Source of the DNA: Candidatus Bathyarchaeota archaeon RBG_13_60_20
Lineage (GTDB): Archaea > Thermoproteota > Bathyarchaeia > TCS64
Reading direction: 5' to 3'
Assembly (NCBI GenBank): GCA_001775965.1
Contig: MEZG01000003.1
Span: forward strand, 1 to 19,901
DNA length: 19,901 bases
Position numbers and translations under genes: made by a program. The notes under the pieces were generated by a model, which worked only from the letters and a program-made list of their open reading frames with translations, made no database searches and was not told where the DNA came from. This document shows positions 6,815 to 14,262 of the stretch, in pieces (the stretch's first letter is position 1; each line of letters opens with the position of its first letter).

Positions 6815-6824
6815 AGGGTGCATC

Positions 6825-6833
6825 ATTTAAAAG
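6825..6833 (+). promoter_or_regulatory. TATA-like box for nadK-nob1
   Basis: ATTTAAAAG about 30 nt before ATG 6861; AGAGGT near 6849-6854 could serve as the ribosome binding site. Confidence 0.6.
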
Positions 6834-6860
6834 CCCTGCGTATACACAGAGGTCGATGGT

Positions 6861-7697
6861 ATGAGGGTGGGCGTAGTCTCTCGGACGGATATCCCTAACG
6901 CCTTGACGGTCAGCAGGCGGATACTAGGCTACCTGAAGGAGGGTGGCGTGGAGGCCGGGGTTGAGACCGATACGGCCCTCGCTCTGGGGATTACGGAGGG
7001 CAACACGGAGCTGAGCGAGCTTGACTGCGACCTCATGGTGACGGTCGGCGGCGACGGCACCATCCTGAGGGCAGCCATGGACATGAAGAACCCCAGCACC
7101 CCGATCCTGGGGGTCAACATGGGCCGCAGGGGCTTCCTCAGCGAGGTGGGGGCGCCCGAGGCCGAGTGGGCCTTGGAAAGAGTACTCGAAGGCGACTACG
7201 CGGTGGAGGAGAGCCTTAAGGTGACCGGCAGGTGCATCGACACCGAGGAGCGGTTCCCCGACGCTCTGAACGAGGTTCTCGTGGCCTCGAGCCTCCCCAG
7301 CAAGATGCTCCTCCTGGGGCTCAACGTGGACGGTGAGCACGTAACCGACATCCAGGCCGACGGCGCTATGGTGGCCACCCCGGCGGGCTCCACCGCCTAC
7401 AACATGTCGGCCGGGGGAAGCGTTGTGGCCCCCGCGGTGAAGGCCCTCTCGCTCACGGCCGTGTGCCCCTACAGCTACTTCAGGAGCCTGGTCATACCTC
7501 GGGAGTCGGTGGTGACTGTGGAGCTGCTGAAGCCGAGGTCCGACGCAATGGCAATCATAGACGGCCGCGCCTACGTCGCGCTCAAGCCCCGCTCAAGGGT
7601 GGAGTGCCGCCTGAGCCCCAATGTGGCGAGGTTCATCAGGTTCAGGTCCTTCTACAGCCGGATACAGAAGCGGATAATGACCGTCCAGTCGCCGTGA
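6861..7697 (+). CDS. nadK: NAD kinase
   Basis: 278 aa, close to the family norm. It phosphorylates NAD (possibly also NADH) to NADP. The signature VTVGGDGTILRA (60-71) with Gly63-Gly64-Asp65 binds the phosphate donor; NMGRRGFLSEV, NEVLVA (Asn137-Glu138), the loop DGAMVATPAGSTAY (167-180) and the Gly-rich SAGGSVV that follows make the NAD site. All catalytic elements are intact. Polyphosphate versus ATP preference cannot be read. The last codon overlaps the start of the next gene in GTGA, so the pair is almost certainly co-transcribed and translationally coupled. Confidence 0.95.
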   Translation: MRVGVVSRTDIPNALTVSRRILGYLKEGGVEAGVETDTALALGITEGNTELSELDCDLMVTVGGDGTILRAAMDMKNPSTPILGVNMGRRGFLSEVGAPEAEWALERVLEGDYAVEESLKVTGRCIDTEERFPDALNEVLVASSLPSKMLLLGLNVDGEHVTDIQADGAMVATPAGSTAYNMSAGGSVVAPAVKALSLTAVCPYSYFRSLVIPRESVVTVELLKPRSDAMAIIDGRAYVALKPRSRVECRLSPNVARFIRFRSFYSRIQKRIMTVQSP

Positions 7698-8209
7698 CCG
7701 CGTTGAAGGTCCTCGTCCTAGACTCCTCGGCGCTGATACAGGGGTTCAGCCCAGCTGAGCTTGCCTACACCGTGGGCGCCGTCCTCGCTGAGCTGAGGGA
7801 CGAACTCACCCGGCTGAGGGTTGAGTCACAGGCCGCGTCCGGCATGATTAACATCCGTGAGCCAGACGAACATTACGTCGCCTTGGTCGCGGAGGAGGCT
7901 CGGAGACGCGGCGAGGGGGCCTCGCTGAGCGTGGCCGACGCCGCGTTGTTGTCCCTGGCGATCCAGCTGAAGGACGAGGGCCTCGAGCCCGTAGTGGCAT
8001 CTGACGACTACGCTGTCCAGAACATGGCCGAGCACCTGGGCCTCCAGTACAGGAGCCTGGCGGTGGGCGGCATAAGGAAGCGGTTCAGGTGGGTCACCTA
8101 CTGCCCCGGCTGCAGGAGGGTCTTTGAGGAGGCGCCGCCCGACGGGGTGTGCCCCGTCTGCGGGACGGCTCTAAAGAGGAGGCCCTCCGACGGTGTGAGG
8201 GTCAGATGA
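7694..8209 (+). CDS. nob1: Nob1-like rRNA endonuclease (PIN domain plus zinc ribbon)
   Basis: 171 aa from GTG 7694, which overlaps the nadK stop by four bases (GTGA); TTG 7703 is an alternative, and longer frames upstream merely lie inside nadK. Residues 1-~125 form a PIN nuclease domain: VLDSSALIQGF with Asp10, Glu33, SVADAALLSLA with Asp82, and VVASDDYAVQNMA with Asp104/105. IRKRFRW leads to a zinc ribbon, CPGC...CPVCG (Cys137, 140, 153, 156). This is the Nob1 arrangement, the nuclease that trims the 3' end of small-subunit rRNA during late 30S/40S maturation. Function is inferred from the domain order and intact acids. Its 3' end overlaps the convergent amidohydrolase gene by 8 nt. Confidence 0.92.
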   Translation: MTALKVLVLDSSALIQGFSPAELAYTVGAVLAELRDELTRLRVESQAASGMINIREPDEHYVALVAEEARRRGEGASLSVADAALLSLAIQLKDEGLEPVVASDDYAVQNMAEHLGLQYRSLAVGGIRKRFRWVTYCPGCRRVFEEAPPDGVCPVCGTALKRRPSDGVRVR

Positions 8210-9548
8210 GGCGGGGAATGAACCTACCCGAGCCCTGCTCGGCGTGGACCTGATCGTCTTCCATGGCGACGGCCCCCCTTATGATGCTCATCCTGGGCCA
8301 GCCCTCAACCTTCATGCCGTCGTATGGGGTCCAGCCGCAGGCGGTCACCTGGTCCTCGTTGTTGATGGTTCTGCGCGCCTTCATGTCCACGATGACGAGG
8401 TCGGCGTCGCTCCCCGGATGGATGACGCCCTTCCGCGGGTAGACGCCGTACAGCCTGGCTGGGTTCTCGGCCGCCGCCGCGGCGATGCGCTCTAAGGTGA
8501 GCCAGCCCTGGCTGACCCCGTCGAGGAGCAGGGGCAGGTGGGTGTCCAGGCCCGGTATCCCGTTGGGGGCCTCCCACATGTCGGCGAGGCCGGCCTCCTT
8601 GCGGTCCCTGCCGTAGGGGGCGTGGTCCGTGGCCACAGTGTCTATCCACCCCAGGCTGAGGAGACGCCTGATCTCGTCCCTGTCAGCCTTGGTGCGGGGA
8701 GGCGGCGCGAACTTGAGCCAGGGGCCCCGCTCCCTGATGTCGTCCTCGGTCAGGTAAAGGTACTGTGTGCACGTCTCCACTGAGGTCCGGGCGCCCTCCA
8801 TCCGGGCCTGAGCGCTGTACCAGACCGTCTCGGGGACCCCTGTGTGGACGATGAGGCCCCTGCAGCCCGTCATCTTCAGGTAGTCGATCATCCGTCTGCC
8901 GGCCTCCACCTCAGCGACCCTGGGTCTCCCCTCCAGATGCGAGGCATAGTCCTTCCTGCCTTGGTCCCTGAGCCTCCTCTGGTTGTCCCTGAGTATATTG
9001 TCGTTCTCGGCGTGGATTAGGGCTAGGCCGCCGCACCTTGACAGCTCTCTGAACCTGTCTATGACTTCACCATCGAAGGTCTGGGGCCACCTTGGGCCCG
9101 CGCTGCTTATGAAGAACTTTGCGCCGGTGGCCCCCGCGCCCCACATCTCGGTGAGGGTGCCCTCAGGGAACCCGGATGCGCAGCCGGCATGGAGGCAGAA
9201 GTCAACGTGGGCGGTCTCCTCCATGGCGCGGCGCTTCTCCCTGAACTGCTCCAGGTTGAAGCAGCCCATCTGGGTGCCCGGCATCTCCAGCATGGTGGTG
9301 ACGCCTCCCTTGGCCGCGGCTCTCGTCCCGGTGGCGGGGGTCTCCGGAGGAAGGAAGGTGTGGCTGTGGCCGTCCAGGAGGCCGGGCAGCACGTGCATAC
9401 CCCCGGCGTCTATAACTCTGTCGGCCCCGGGCAGGTGGGCGCCCCGGGCGACGGCGACGATGACGCCGTCCTCGATGGCGACGCCTGCCTCCACGATGCC
9501 CCTGGGGCTCACAAGCCGGGCGTTCTTCACGACCAGGTCCACTTTCAT
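8202..9548 (-). CDS. Cyclic amidohydrolase (hydantoinase/allantoinase/dihydroorotase superfamily)
   Basis: 448 aa zinc-dependent hydrolase of cyclic amides. The binuclear metal site is complete: DGHSH (His61, His63), the carbamylated-lysine candidate Lys144 in GAKFFIS, His179 in LIHAEN, His235 in IVHTG and Asp308 in ATDHAPYG. ETCTQYLYLTEDD and KFAPPPRTKADRDEI are more typical of hydantoinase/allantoinase than of pyrimidine-pathway dihydroorotase, but the substrate remains open. The composite beta-sandwich is represented by NARLVSPRGIVEAGVAIEDG at the start and HPGSDADLVIVDMK near the end. ATG 9548 sits about 25 nt behind the minus-strand ATTTATAC (9570-9577), so the mRNA is probably leaderless. 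No pyr or purine-catabolism genes lie adjacent. Confidence 0.9.
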   Translation of the reverse strand: MKVDLVVKNARLVSPRGIVEAGVAIEDGVIVAVARGAHLPGADRVIDAGGMHVLPGLLDGHSHTFLPPETPATGTRAAAKGGVTTMLEMPGTQMGCFNLEQFREKRRAMEETAHVDFCLHAGCASGFPEGTLTEMWGAGATGAKFFISSAGPRWPQTFDGEVIDRFRELSRCGGLALIHAENDNILRDNQRRLRDQGRKDYASHLEGRPRVAEVEAGRRMIDYLKMTGCRGLIVHTGVPETVWYSAQARMEGARTSVETCTQYLYLTEDDIRERGPWLKFAPPPRTKADRDEIRRLLSLGWIDTVATDHAPYGRDRKEAGLADMWEAPNGIPGLDTHLPLLLDGVSQGWLTLERIAAAAAENPARLYGVYPRKGVIHPGSDADLVIVDMKARRTINNEDQVTACGWTPYDGMKVEGWPRMSIIRGAVAMEDDQVHAEQGSGRFIPRLI

Positions 9549-9569
9549 GACGGAATACGTGCACCGAGA

Positions 9570-9577
9570 GTATAAAT
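9570..9577 (-). promoter_or_regulatory. TATA-like box for the amidohydrolase
   Basis: Minus-strand ATTTATAC ending about 22 nt before ATG 9548, in the 31-nt gap behind the flavoprotein gene. Confidence 0.6.
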
Positions 9578-9579
9578 AA

Positions 9580-10257
9580 TCAAGCTCGGGCGACGCGCTC
9601 GTTGTGCGCCTCCACGATGGATCTCTTCACGTCGTCAGGGTACTCCACTATGAGCCTGCGCATATGCTCGTCGGTGAGACTGTTCCCCATGGACATCTGG
9701 TACCCCGCGTCCCATACATCGTCGAGGAACCCCGCCAGGAGGCTCCTCCCCTCATCCTGGAACAGCATCTGGGCCGCAGGGAGGAATATATGGGTGGCGT
9801 CGGGGAAGAGGCCCTCGGCCTGCCTGAAGTTGGCAAGGTCCGGGAACCCGCAGACAGCTGCGAGTACCGTTTGCTGGCCTCTCTTAACTCGGGAGGGGTG
9901 GCGGGTCTCGCCGCCCTCTATGACCATGTCGGGCATGGCTAAGGGGAGGGTCTTCTCCCTCATCCGCTGGAGACCATGGACAATATTGTAATTGTATATA
10001 GGTGTCCCCATGTAGATGATGTCCGCGTCCACCATCCGGGGCAGGACCCAATCCATGTCGTCGTTGTGTACGCATTTGCCGGGCGTATTCCACCAGCAGC
10101 TGAAGCAGCCCGTACAACCCTTGATCATGAGGTCGGAGACGTAGTGTCGCTCAATCTGGGCCCCGGCCTCCCTGGCGCCCTCTATAAACCTGTTCATGAT
10201 GACCTCGGTAGCGCCACGGGTCTTCCTTGGGCTCGCGTTGAAGGCTAGAAGCTTCAA
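9580..10257 (-). CDS. Iron-sulfur flavoprotein (NADPH-dependent FMN reductase family)
   Basis: 225 aa. A flavodoxin-like fold with FMN phosphate-binding NASPRKTRGAT near the N terminus; then CTGCFSCWWNTPGKC, a compact Cys motif (Cys48, 51, 54, 62; C-x2-C-x2-C-x7-C) matching the [4Fe-4S] site of Methanosarcina Isf-type proteins; then DDMDWVLPRMVDADIIYMGTPIYNYN, typical of the family. Such proteins move electrons in anaerobes, sometimes for oxygen or peroxide detoxification. The start is TTG 10257; no closer ATG is in frame. It is transcribed away from the ABC exporter and shares a short intergenic space with it. No strong TATA box is seen; a weak GGTTTACGG lies near 10290. Confidence 0.88.
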   Translation of the reverse strand: MKLLAFNASPRKTRGATEVIMNRFIEGAREAGAQIERHYVSDLMIKGCTGCFSCWWNTPGKCVHNDDMDWVLPRMVDADIIYMGTPIYNYNIVHGLQRMREKTLPLAMPDMVIEGGETRHPSRVKRGQQTVLAAVCGFPDLANFRQAEGLFPDATHIFLPAAQMLFQDEGRSLLAGFLDDVWDAGYQMSMGNSLTDEHMRRLIVEYPDDVKRSIVEAHNERVARA

Positions 10258-10312
10258 CTCGCATCAGGTTAACATGCACGGTGGCCGCCGTAAACCTTTC
10301 CCCGCCCCTACA

Positions 10313-10322
10313 CCTTTTAAGC
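10313..10322 (+). promoter_or_regulatory. TATA-like box for the ABC exporter
   Basis: CCTTTTAAGC about 38-46 nt before ATG 10359. AAAGGTTGGG just upstream of the ATG may aid ribosome binding. Confidence 0.6.
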
Positions 10323-10358
10323 GCGCGCTTGCGTTCTAGCCTTGGAAAGGTTGGGAAC

Positions 10359-11087
10359 ATGGACGCCATCGAGGTAAGGCAACTCACAAAGGACTTCGGC
10401 AACACCCAGGCCCTCCGCGGGGCAAGCTTCTCTGTCAGGGAACACGAGATATTCGGGCTCATAGGGCCTAACGGGGCTGGCAAGACGACGGCGCTGCGGA
10501 TTCTGAGTACACTCATCAGCGCGTCCAGCGGAAAGGCGCAGGTGTTCGGGTTCGACGTGGCCAGGCAGCCCGAGAAGGTGAGGGAGATACTGAGCTACCT
10601 TCCCGAGGACGCCGGGGCGTACCAGATGCTCAGCGGCTTGGAGTTCCTGGAGTTCATGGCGGGCTTCTACAGCAAAGACAGGGCCGAGATGAAACGCATA
10701 GTCGACGAGGGCAGAAAGATATCGGGACTCGGAGAACGCCTCAGCGACAGGGTAAACGGGTACAGCAAGGGCATGAAGAGGAGGCTGCTAATCGCGAGGG
10801 CCCTCATGATGAAGCCCAGGCTGGCCATACTGGACGAGCCCACCAGTGGCCTGGACGTCATCCAGAGCTTCCACGTCCGCAACATGATCAGGGAGTACGC
10901 TGACACCCAGGGCGTCACGGTGCTGCTGTCCAGCCACAACATGCTTGAGGTGGAGTACCTCTGCGGCTATGTGGCGCTGATTGATGGCGGCGTCATCATA
11001 GCGGAGGGGACGCCCGAGGCCCTCAAGGAGCGCTACGGGGGCAAGAACCTGGAGGACGTTTTCATGGAGGTGACCAAGAGTGAGTAA
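10359..11087 (+). CDS. ABC exporter ATP-binding subunit (NatA/CcmA-like)
   Basis: 242 aa. Walker A is GPNGAGKTT (36-44); the signature loop reads YSKGMKRRLLIARAL (135-149) rather than LSGGQ, a common variant in archaeal drug/sodium exporters; Walker B is LAILDEPTSGLD (155-166); the switch His is in LLSSHNM (His193). ATG 10359 gives the standard MDAIEVRQLTK start; in-frame codons further upstream run through the TATA box. The stop overlaps the GTG of the permease gene by 8 nt, so the two form an operon. The transported substrate is unknown; the gene pair resembles NatAB and related efflux systems. Confidence 0.92.
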   Translation: MDAIEVRQLTKDFGNTQALRGASFSVREHEIFGLIGPNGAGKTTALRILSTLISASSGKAQVFGFDVARQPEKVREILSYLPEDAGAYQMLSGLEFLEFMAGFYSKDRAEMKRIVDEGRKISGLGERLSDRVNGYSKGMKRRLLIARALMMKPRLAILDEPTSGLDVIQSFHVRNMIREYADTQGVTVLLSSHNMLEVEYLCGYVALIDGGVIIAEGTPEALKERYGGKNLEDVFMEVTKSE

Positions 11088-12402
11088 CCTGTGGGCGCTC
11101 ATCGTCAAGGAGGTCAAGGAGCTGGTGAGGGACCCCAAGATACTGATAGGGGTCGTCCTCATGCCCATCATCATCTTCCCCATCATGGGGGCTGCCATCC
11201 AGGTCAGCCAGGAGTCTGTTGAGCGAGCCATCATGGGAGCCAGCTTCGCGGTCTACACCGACGACAAGGGGTTCGTCACGGAGGCCCTGCTGGGGTACCT
11301 CTACACCAACAACACGGTGGTGCCCATAGAAGCCGGCAGCCTCGAGGAGGCACTCATCGCGTTCAAGGCGACGGACAGCTCAGCGTTGATCTACATCCCC
11401 CGCGGGTACCACGCCAACGTAACCCTGGGTCAGAGGGGGGTGCTGCTGGTGTACGCTAACCTGAGGAACCTGAACATGGCGGAGACCCAGAGCACCAATG
11501 TCGTGACTAGCCTCATCAACGTGTACAACTACTACTTCAGCATCACCAAGATCAGGAACCTGCTTGAACAGACCAGCAGCGTGGGGACTCCAGAGGCGGT
11601 TAGGAGCCCCATCGGCATCCGATACGCGTCCATCCTTAAGGGGAACGTGCTGGACGTTTCGCCCAACGCCATCTTCAGCCTGGTGATGGGCCAGAGCATC
11701 ATGCTGCCCATCATGGTAATGATGATGGTCGTATTCGCCATCCAGATGGCGGCCACCAGCATTGCCCTGGAGAAGGAGCAGAAGACGCTGGAAACCCTGA
11801 TGACTCTGCCAGTGAGCAGGTTTACCATCCTAGCGGGGAAGCTGAGCGGCAGCATCGTGATAGCCCTAGCCGGCTCTGTGAGCTACCTCATAGGATTCGG
11901 CTTCTACATTAACTCGGCGTTCAGCTTCGTCCCCGAGGTCACCACCATGAACATCGACGACGTGGGCATAGGGATCACGCCCCTCGGATTGGCGCTGGTG
12001 GGAGTGGTGATCTTCGTGACCCTGGTCTCGGCCCTCGCCATGGCGCTCAGCGTCGCGGTGTTCGCCGATAGCGTCCGGAGCGCCCAGAGCTTCACGGGGG
12101 CGCTCATCACACCCATAATGATCCCAGCCATCGTGCTCATGTTCAGCGATATAGAGATGCTGCCTCAGAGCTTCCAGTGGATAATGTTGGCCATCCCGTA
12201 CACCCACACCATCATAGCCACCAAGGCGGCGTTCCTCGCCAATTACGCTGTGGTGGTTCGCAGCATCCTCTTCATCAGCGTCTGGACCGTTGTTGTGCTC
12301 TACGTGGCGGCCAAGATATTCAGCACGGAGCGGATCATAACGGCGCGGTTCACCTTCGGGGACCTTGGGAAGAGGCTCAGGCTGAGGCGACACGCCTCCT
12401 AA
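11080..12402 (+). CDS. ABC-2 type exporter permease (NatB-like)
   Basis: 440 aa integral membrane protein. It opens with WALIVKEVKELVRDPKI, the amphipathic helix common in this family, then one transmembrane helix at about 21-42 (IGVVLMPIIIFPIMG). A long extracytoplasmic region (~45-200) with AVYTDDKGF and ALIYIPRGYHANVTLG follows, then five or six helices from about 208 to 405. The cytoplasmic loop ALEKEQKTLETLMTLPVSR is the classic ABC-2 EKE...T coupling element. The start is GTG 11080 inside the end of the ATPase gene. With the ATPase it would form a 2+2 exporter; the substrate is unclear. Confidence 0.9.
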   Translation: MSNLWALIVKEVKELVRDPKILIGVVLMPIIIFPIMGAAIQVSQESVERAIMGASFAVYTDDKGFVTEALLGYLYTNNTVVPIEAGSLEEALIAFKATDSSALIYIPRGYHANVTLGQRGVLLVYANLRNLNMAETQSTNVVTSLINVYNYYFSITKIRNLLEQTSSVGTPEAVRSPIGIRYASILKGNVLDVSPNAIFSLVMGQSIMLPIMVMMMVVFAIQMAATSIALEKEQKTLETLMTLPVSRFTILAGKLSGSIVIALAGSVSYLIGFGFYINSAFSFVPEVTTMNIDDVGIGITPLGLALVGVVIFVTLVSALAMALSVAVFADSVRSAQSFTGALITPIMIPAIVLMFSDIEMLPQSFQWIMLAIPYTHTIIATKAAFLANYAVVVRSILFISVWTVVVLYVAAKIFSTERIITARFTFGDLGKRLRLRRHAS

Positions 12403-12425
12403 CTGCCGTATCCTGCCTCAATCGA

Positions 12426-13586
12426 TCATGTTTGAGCGCCTCGTTCTGGGGTACCCTCGGGCTGAGCCTTTACGCTCAGCTCCTTGACCTCCACGTTGGT
12501 CATGGCGGTTATCTCGTTAAGGTACGCGAGTTCATCTTCGCTGACCAGGGTGAACGATACTCCAGTCTGCTTCATGCGACCCGTGCGGCCCACCCTGTGG
12601 AAGTAGACCTCCGGATCATGGGGGACCTCGTAGTTGATGATGTGGCTCACACCTTGGATGTCAAGCCCTCTCCCGGCGACATCGGTGGCCACGATGTACC
12701 TGAGGCTGCGCAGCTTGAAGGCACTCATGACCTCGTCTCTCTTCGACTGGCTGTGTCTCCCGTGCAGCGCCTCTACGGGCACCCCAGCCTCGGCGAGCCT
12801 CTGGGCAAGGTCATCGGTGGACTCCCTGGTGTTGCAGAATATTATTGCTTGGTCGATGCGTCTGTCCCGGAGAAGCTCTAGGAGCACGTCGATCTTATGC
12901 TCAGGGTCGACACGCAGATAGAACTGCTCAACGAGGGGCTGGGCAACGTCGTCCTTTGAGAGCCGCACCTCCACAGGGCTCCTCATGAAGCGCCTGGCGT
13001 GGCCTACGATCTCGTCGCTCAGCGTGGCAGACCACATGCTCGTCTGGCGGAGGAACGGTGCCCTGGACAGTATGAACCTGACGTCGTCGATGAACCCCAT
13101 CTCTAGCAGCTTGTCCGCCTCGTCTACCACCGCCACCTTGACTGCGCGGAGGTCCAGGTCGCGCCTCTTGAGAAGGTCGATTAAGCGCCCTGGGGTGCCC
13201 ACCAGGACATGGGCTCCCTCGCTGAGACGTGTGAGCTGCTTGTCGATGTTCTCCCCGCCGTAGACGACCTGGACCTTGACGCCGGTGTACCTGGCGAACC
13301 TGCGGACCATGAGGGCGATTTGCTCGGCTAGTTCCCGTGTGGGGGCTACTACCAGCCCCTGAACCCTGTCGTCAGAGGAGTCCATCCTCATGACGAGAGG
13401 TATGCCGAAGGCCGCCGTCTTACCCGTGCCCGTCTCCGCCTGGCCGATAACGTCTAATCCCTCAAGTAAAAGAGGTATTGCCTTGGCCTGTATTGGGGTG
13501 AGCTCCCTGAACTGCAGCTTTCTGAGCCCCTTCAGCACCTCCTGGCTCAGGGGGAGGTCCTTAAAGTATCTTACGTCTGCGCTCAT
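12426..13586 (-). CDS. DEAD-box RNA helicase
   Basis: 386 aa, a bare two-domain DEAD-box core with a short C-terminal tail. Visible motifs: Q motif LTPIQAKAIP; motif I AETGTGKT (50-57); Ia PTRELAEQ; GTPGR (130-134); motif II DEAD (155-158); motif III SAT (186-188); IIFCNTRE; ATDVAGRGLDIQGV; and motif VI HRVGRTGR. Every catalytic motif is present. The tail after residue ~365 (VEVKELSVKAQPEGTPERG) is unstructured. It probably remodels rRNA or mRNA structure; archaeal relatives are often raised at low temperature. ATG 13586 lies behind CTCTTTATC (13619-13627), and a perfect dyad sits directly upstream of the ATG. It lies downstream of eS30 and the CSD gene, on the same strand. Confidence 0.94.
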   Translation of the reverse strand: MSADVRYFKDLPLSQEVLKGLRKLQFRELTPIQAKAIPLLLEGLDVIGQAETGTGKTAAFGIPLVMRMDSSDDRVQGLVVAPTRELAEQIALMVRRFARYTGVKVQVVYGGENIDKQLTRLSEGAHVLVGTPGRLIDLLKRRDLDLRAVKVAVVDEADKLLEMGFIDDVRFILSRAPFLRQTSMWSATLSDEIVGHARRFMRSPVEVRLSKDDVAQPLVEQFYLRVDPEHKIDVLLELLRDRRIDQAIIFCNTRESTDDLAQRLAEAGVPVEALHGRHSQSKRDEVMSAFKLRSLRYIVATDVAGRGLDIQGVSHIINYEVPHDPEVYFHRVGRTGRMKQTGVSFTLVSEDELAYLNEITAMTNVEVKELSVKAQPEGTPERGAQT

Positions 13587-13598
13587 ACAGGTCCTGTA
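13586..13598. promoter_or_regulatory. Perfect inverted repeat at the helicase start
   Basis: TACAGG-T-CCTGTA, a 6-bp dyad with one-base spacer, abuts the helicase ATG. From the TATA-like box at 13619-13627 the transcript would start around 13593-13600, so the dyad covers that point. It could be an operator or chance. Confidence 0.35.
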
Positions 13599-13618
13599 CC
13601 GAGTAGAGGGACTTACCT

Positions 13619-13627
13619 GATAAAGAG
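13619..13627 (-). promoter_or_regulatory. TATA-like box for the helicase
   Basis: Minus-strand CTCTTTATC, 33-41 nt before ATG 13586; suggests the helicase can be transcribed separately from eS30. Confidence 0.45.
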
Positions 13628-13682
13628 TCTGGTCACATGTGCTGTAACGTAAAATGCTGCGTTGGGGCTTGGAACAGGCGTT

Positions 13683-13850
13683 TTAACGGCGTCTGTTGTA
13701 GTCGTCCCTCGGTTTGTGGACGATCCTTGACATATAGTTTTGCTTGTTGCGCCTCAGGGGCCCTGGGCTTTTCGAGATGTTGGTGGACTCGATCTTAGGG
13801 GTCTGGGCCCTCACCTTCCCAGCCTTTGTCAGTGAGCCGTGTGTTGGCAT
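13683..13850 (-). CDS. rps30e: Ribosomal protein eS30 (30S S30e)
   Basis: 55 aa, read by hand from the minus strand because it is very short. It begins MPTHGSLTKAGKVRAQTPKI, the family signature (GSLxxAGKVRxQTPK), and ends with the basic MSRIVHKPRDDYNRRR. eS30 binds the small ribosomal subunit near the decoding region; in animals it is made as the ubiquitin-like fusion FAU, whereas here it is free-standing as in other archaea. The start ATG lies two bases after the stop of the cold-shock-domain gene, with no TATA box between, so the two are almost certainly co-transcribed and probably translationally coupled. Among archaea, eS30 points to the TACK/Asgard side rather than Euryarchaeota. Confidence 0.93.
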   Translation of the reverse strand: MPTHGSLTKAGKVRAQTPKIESTNISKSPGPLRRNKQNYMSRIVHKPRDDYNRRR

Positions 13851-13852
13851 GC

Positions 13853-14068
13853 CTATGCCTCAGCCTTGTCTGTTGTAACTATCGTGATCTCGGTGGCTTC
13901 CTTACCCTTGGGGGTCTCGATAACCTTGAACTCTACCTGCGTGTTCACTTCCGGCGTAGATATGGCCGGATAGCTAGATGAGTGGAAGAAGATGTCGTCC
14001 TCACTCCCTTCAATATCTATGAACCCATATCCCTTAAACGAAAAATACTTCGCTATTTTTCCCTTCAT
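13853..14068 (-). CDS. Cold-shock-domain RNA-binding protein
   Basis: 71 aa, a single CspA-type OB-fold. RNP1 is KGYGFI (12-17) and RNP2 is DIFFH (25-29); the opening MKGKIAKYFSFKGYGFID and the closing VEFKVIETPKGKEATEIT fit the family along its length. Such proteins bind single-stranded RNA or DNA and act as RNA chaperones. In archaea they are patchy: known in haloarchaea, Thaumarchaeota and other lineages of moderate temperature. Two TATA-like elements precede it on the minus strand: CTTATATTTT (14083-14092) and CATATAACCC (14101-14110); the second gives a leader of about 12 nt. The eS30 gene follows after two bases. Confidence 0.93.
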   Translation of the reverse strand: MKGKIAKYFSFKGYGFIDIEGSEDDIFFHSSSYPAISTPEVNTQVEFKVIETPKGKEATEITIVTTDKAEA

Positions 14069-14262
14069 GTCAAAACACTTGGAAAATATAAGCCGGTCAC
14101 GGGTTATATGTCTTGTGTTTATTAACTTAAAAATACAAAATTTTCAAATTATTATTTTTTTTGTTTAAATAACGCCTTAAAGACGTCAGATTGAGTACAT
14201 TTATTTCTTTGTTAAACGTATTTTTCCTTAATAGCCGTTTACTCGGAGACGCCGTGGGGAAG
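14069..14262. other. AT-rich intergenic stretch
   Basis: An abrupt AT-rich gap in a GC-rich window, with long T and A runs (for example a run of eight T at about 14154-14161 and TTTAAAT). It holds the CSD promoter at its left end and probably the U-rich transcription end of the coiled-coil gene. I see no coding frame or tRNA. Confidence 0.5.

Noticed and set aside
7463..7693. Longer N terminus for the Nob1-like gene
   Set aside because: This extension lies entirely within nadK coding sequence, while the PIN domain starts properly just after GTG 7694.
8202..10257. A pyrimidine-breakdown operon from the amidohydrolase and flavoprotein pair
   Set aside because: The amidohydrolase has its own TATA-like box in the gap, and the flavoprotein is of the Fe-S Isf type rather than a dihydropyrimidine dehydrogenase, so no pathway link is supported.
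10281..10358. N-terminal extension of the ABC ATPase
   Set aside because: It would run across the TATA-like box at 10313-10322 and adds no family sequence; ATG 10359 is better.
11866..12393. 175-aa His/Glu/Asp-rich minus-strand frame opposite the ABC permease
   Set aside because: Its composition mirrors the hydrophobic codons of the permease on the other strand; no family resemblance.
12177..12881. 234-aa plus-strand frame across the permease end and the helicase end
   Set aside because: It spans two well-supported genes in other frames and has no recognisable domain.
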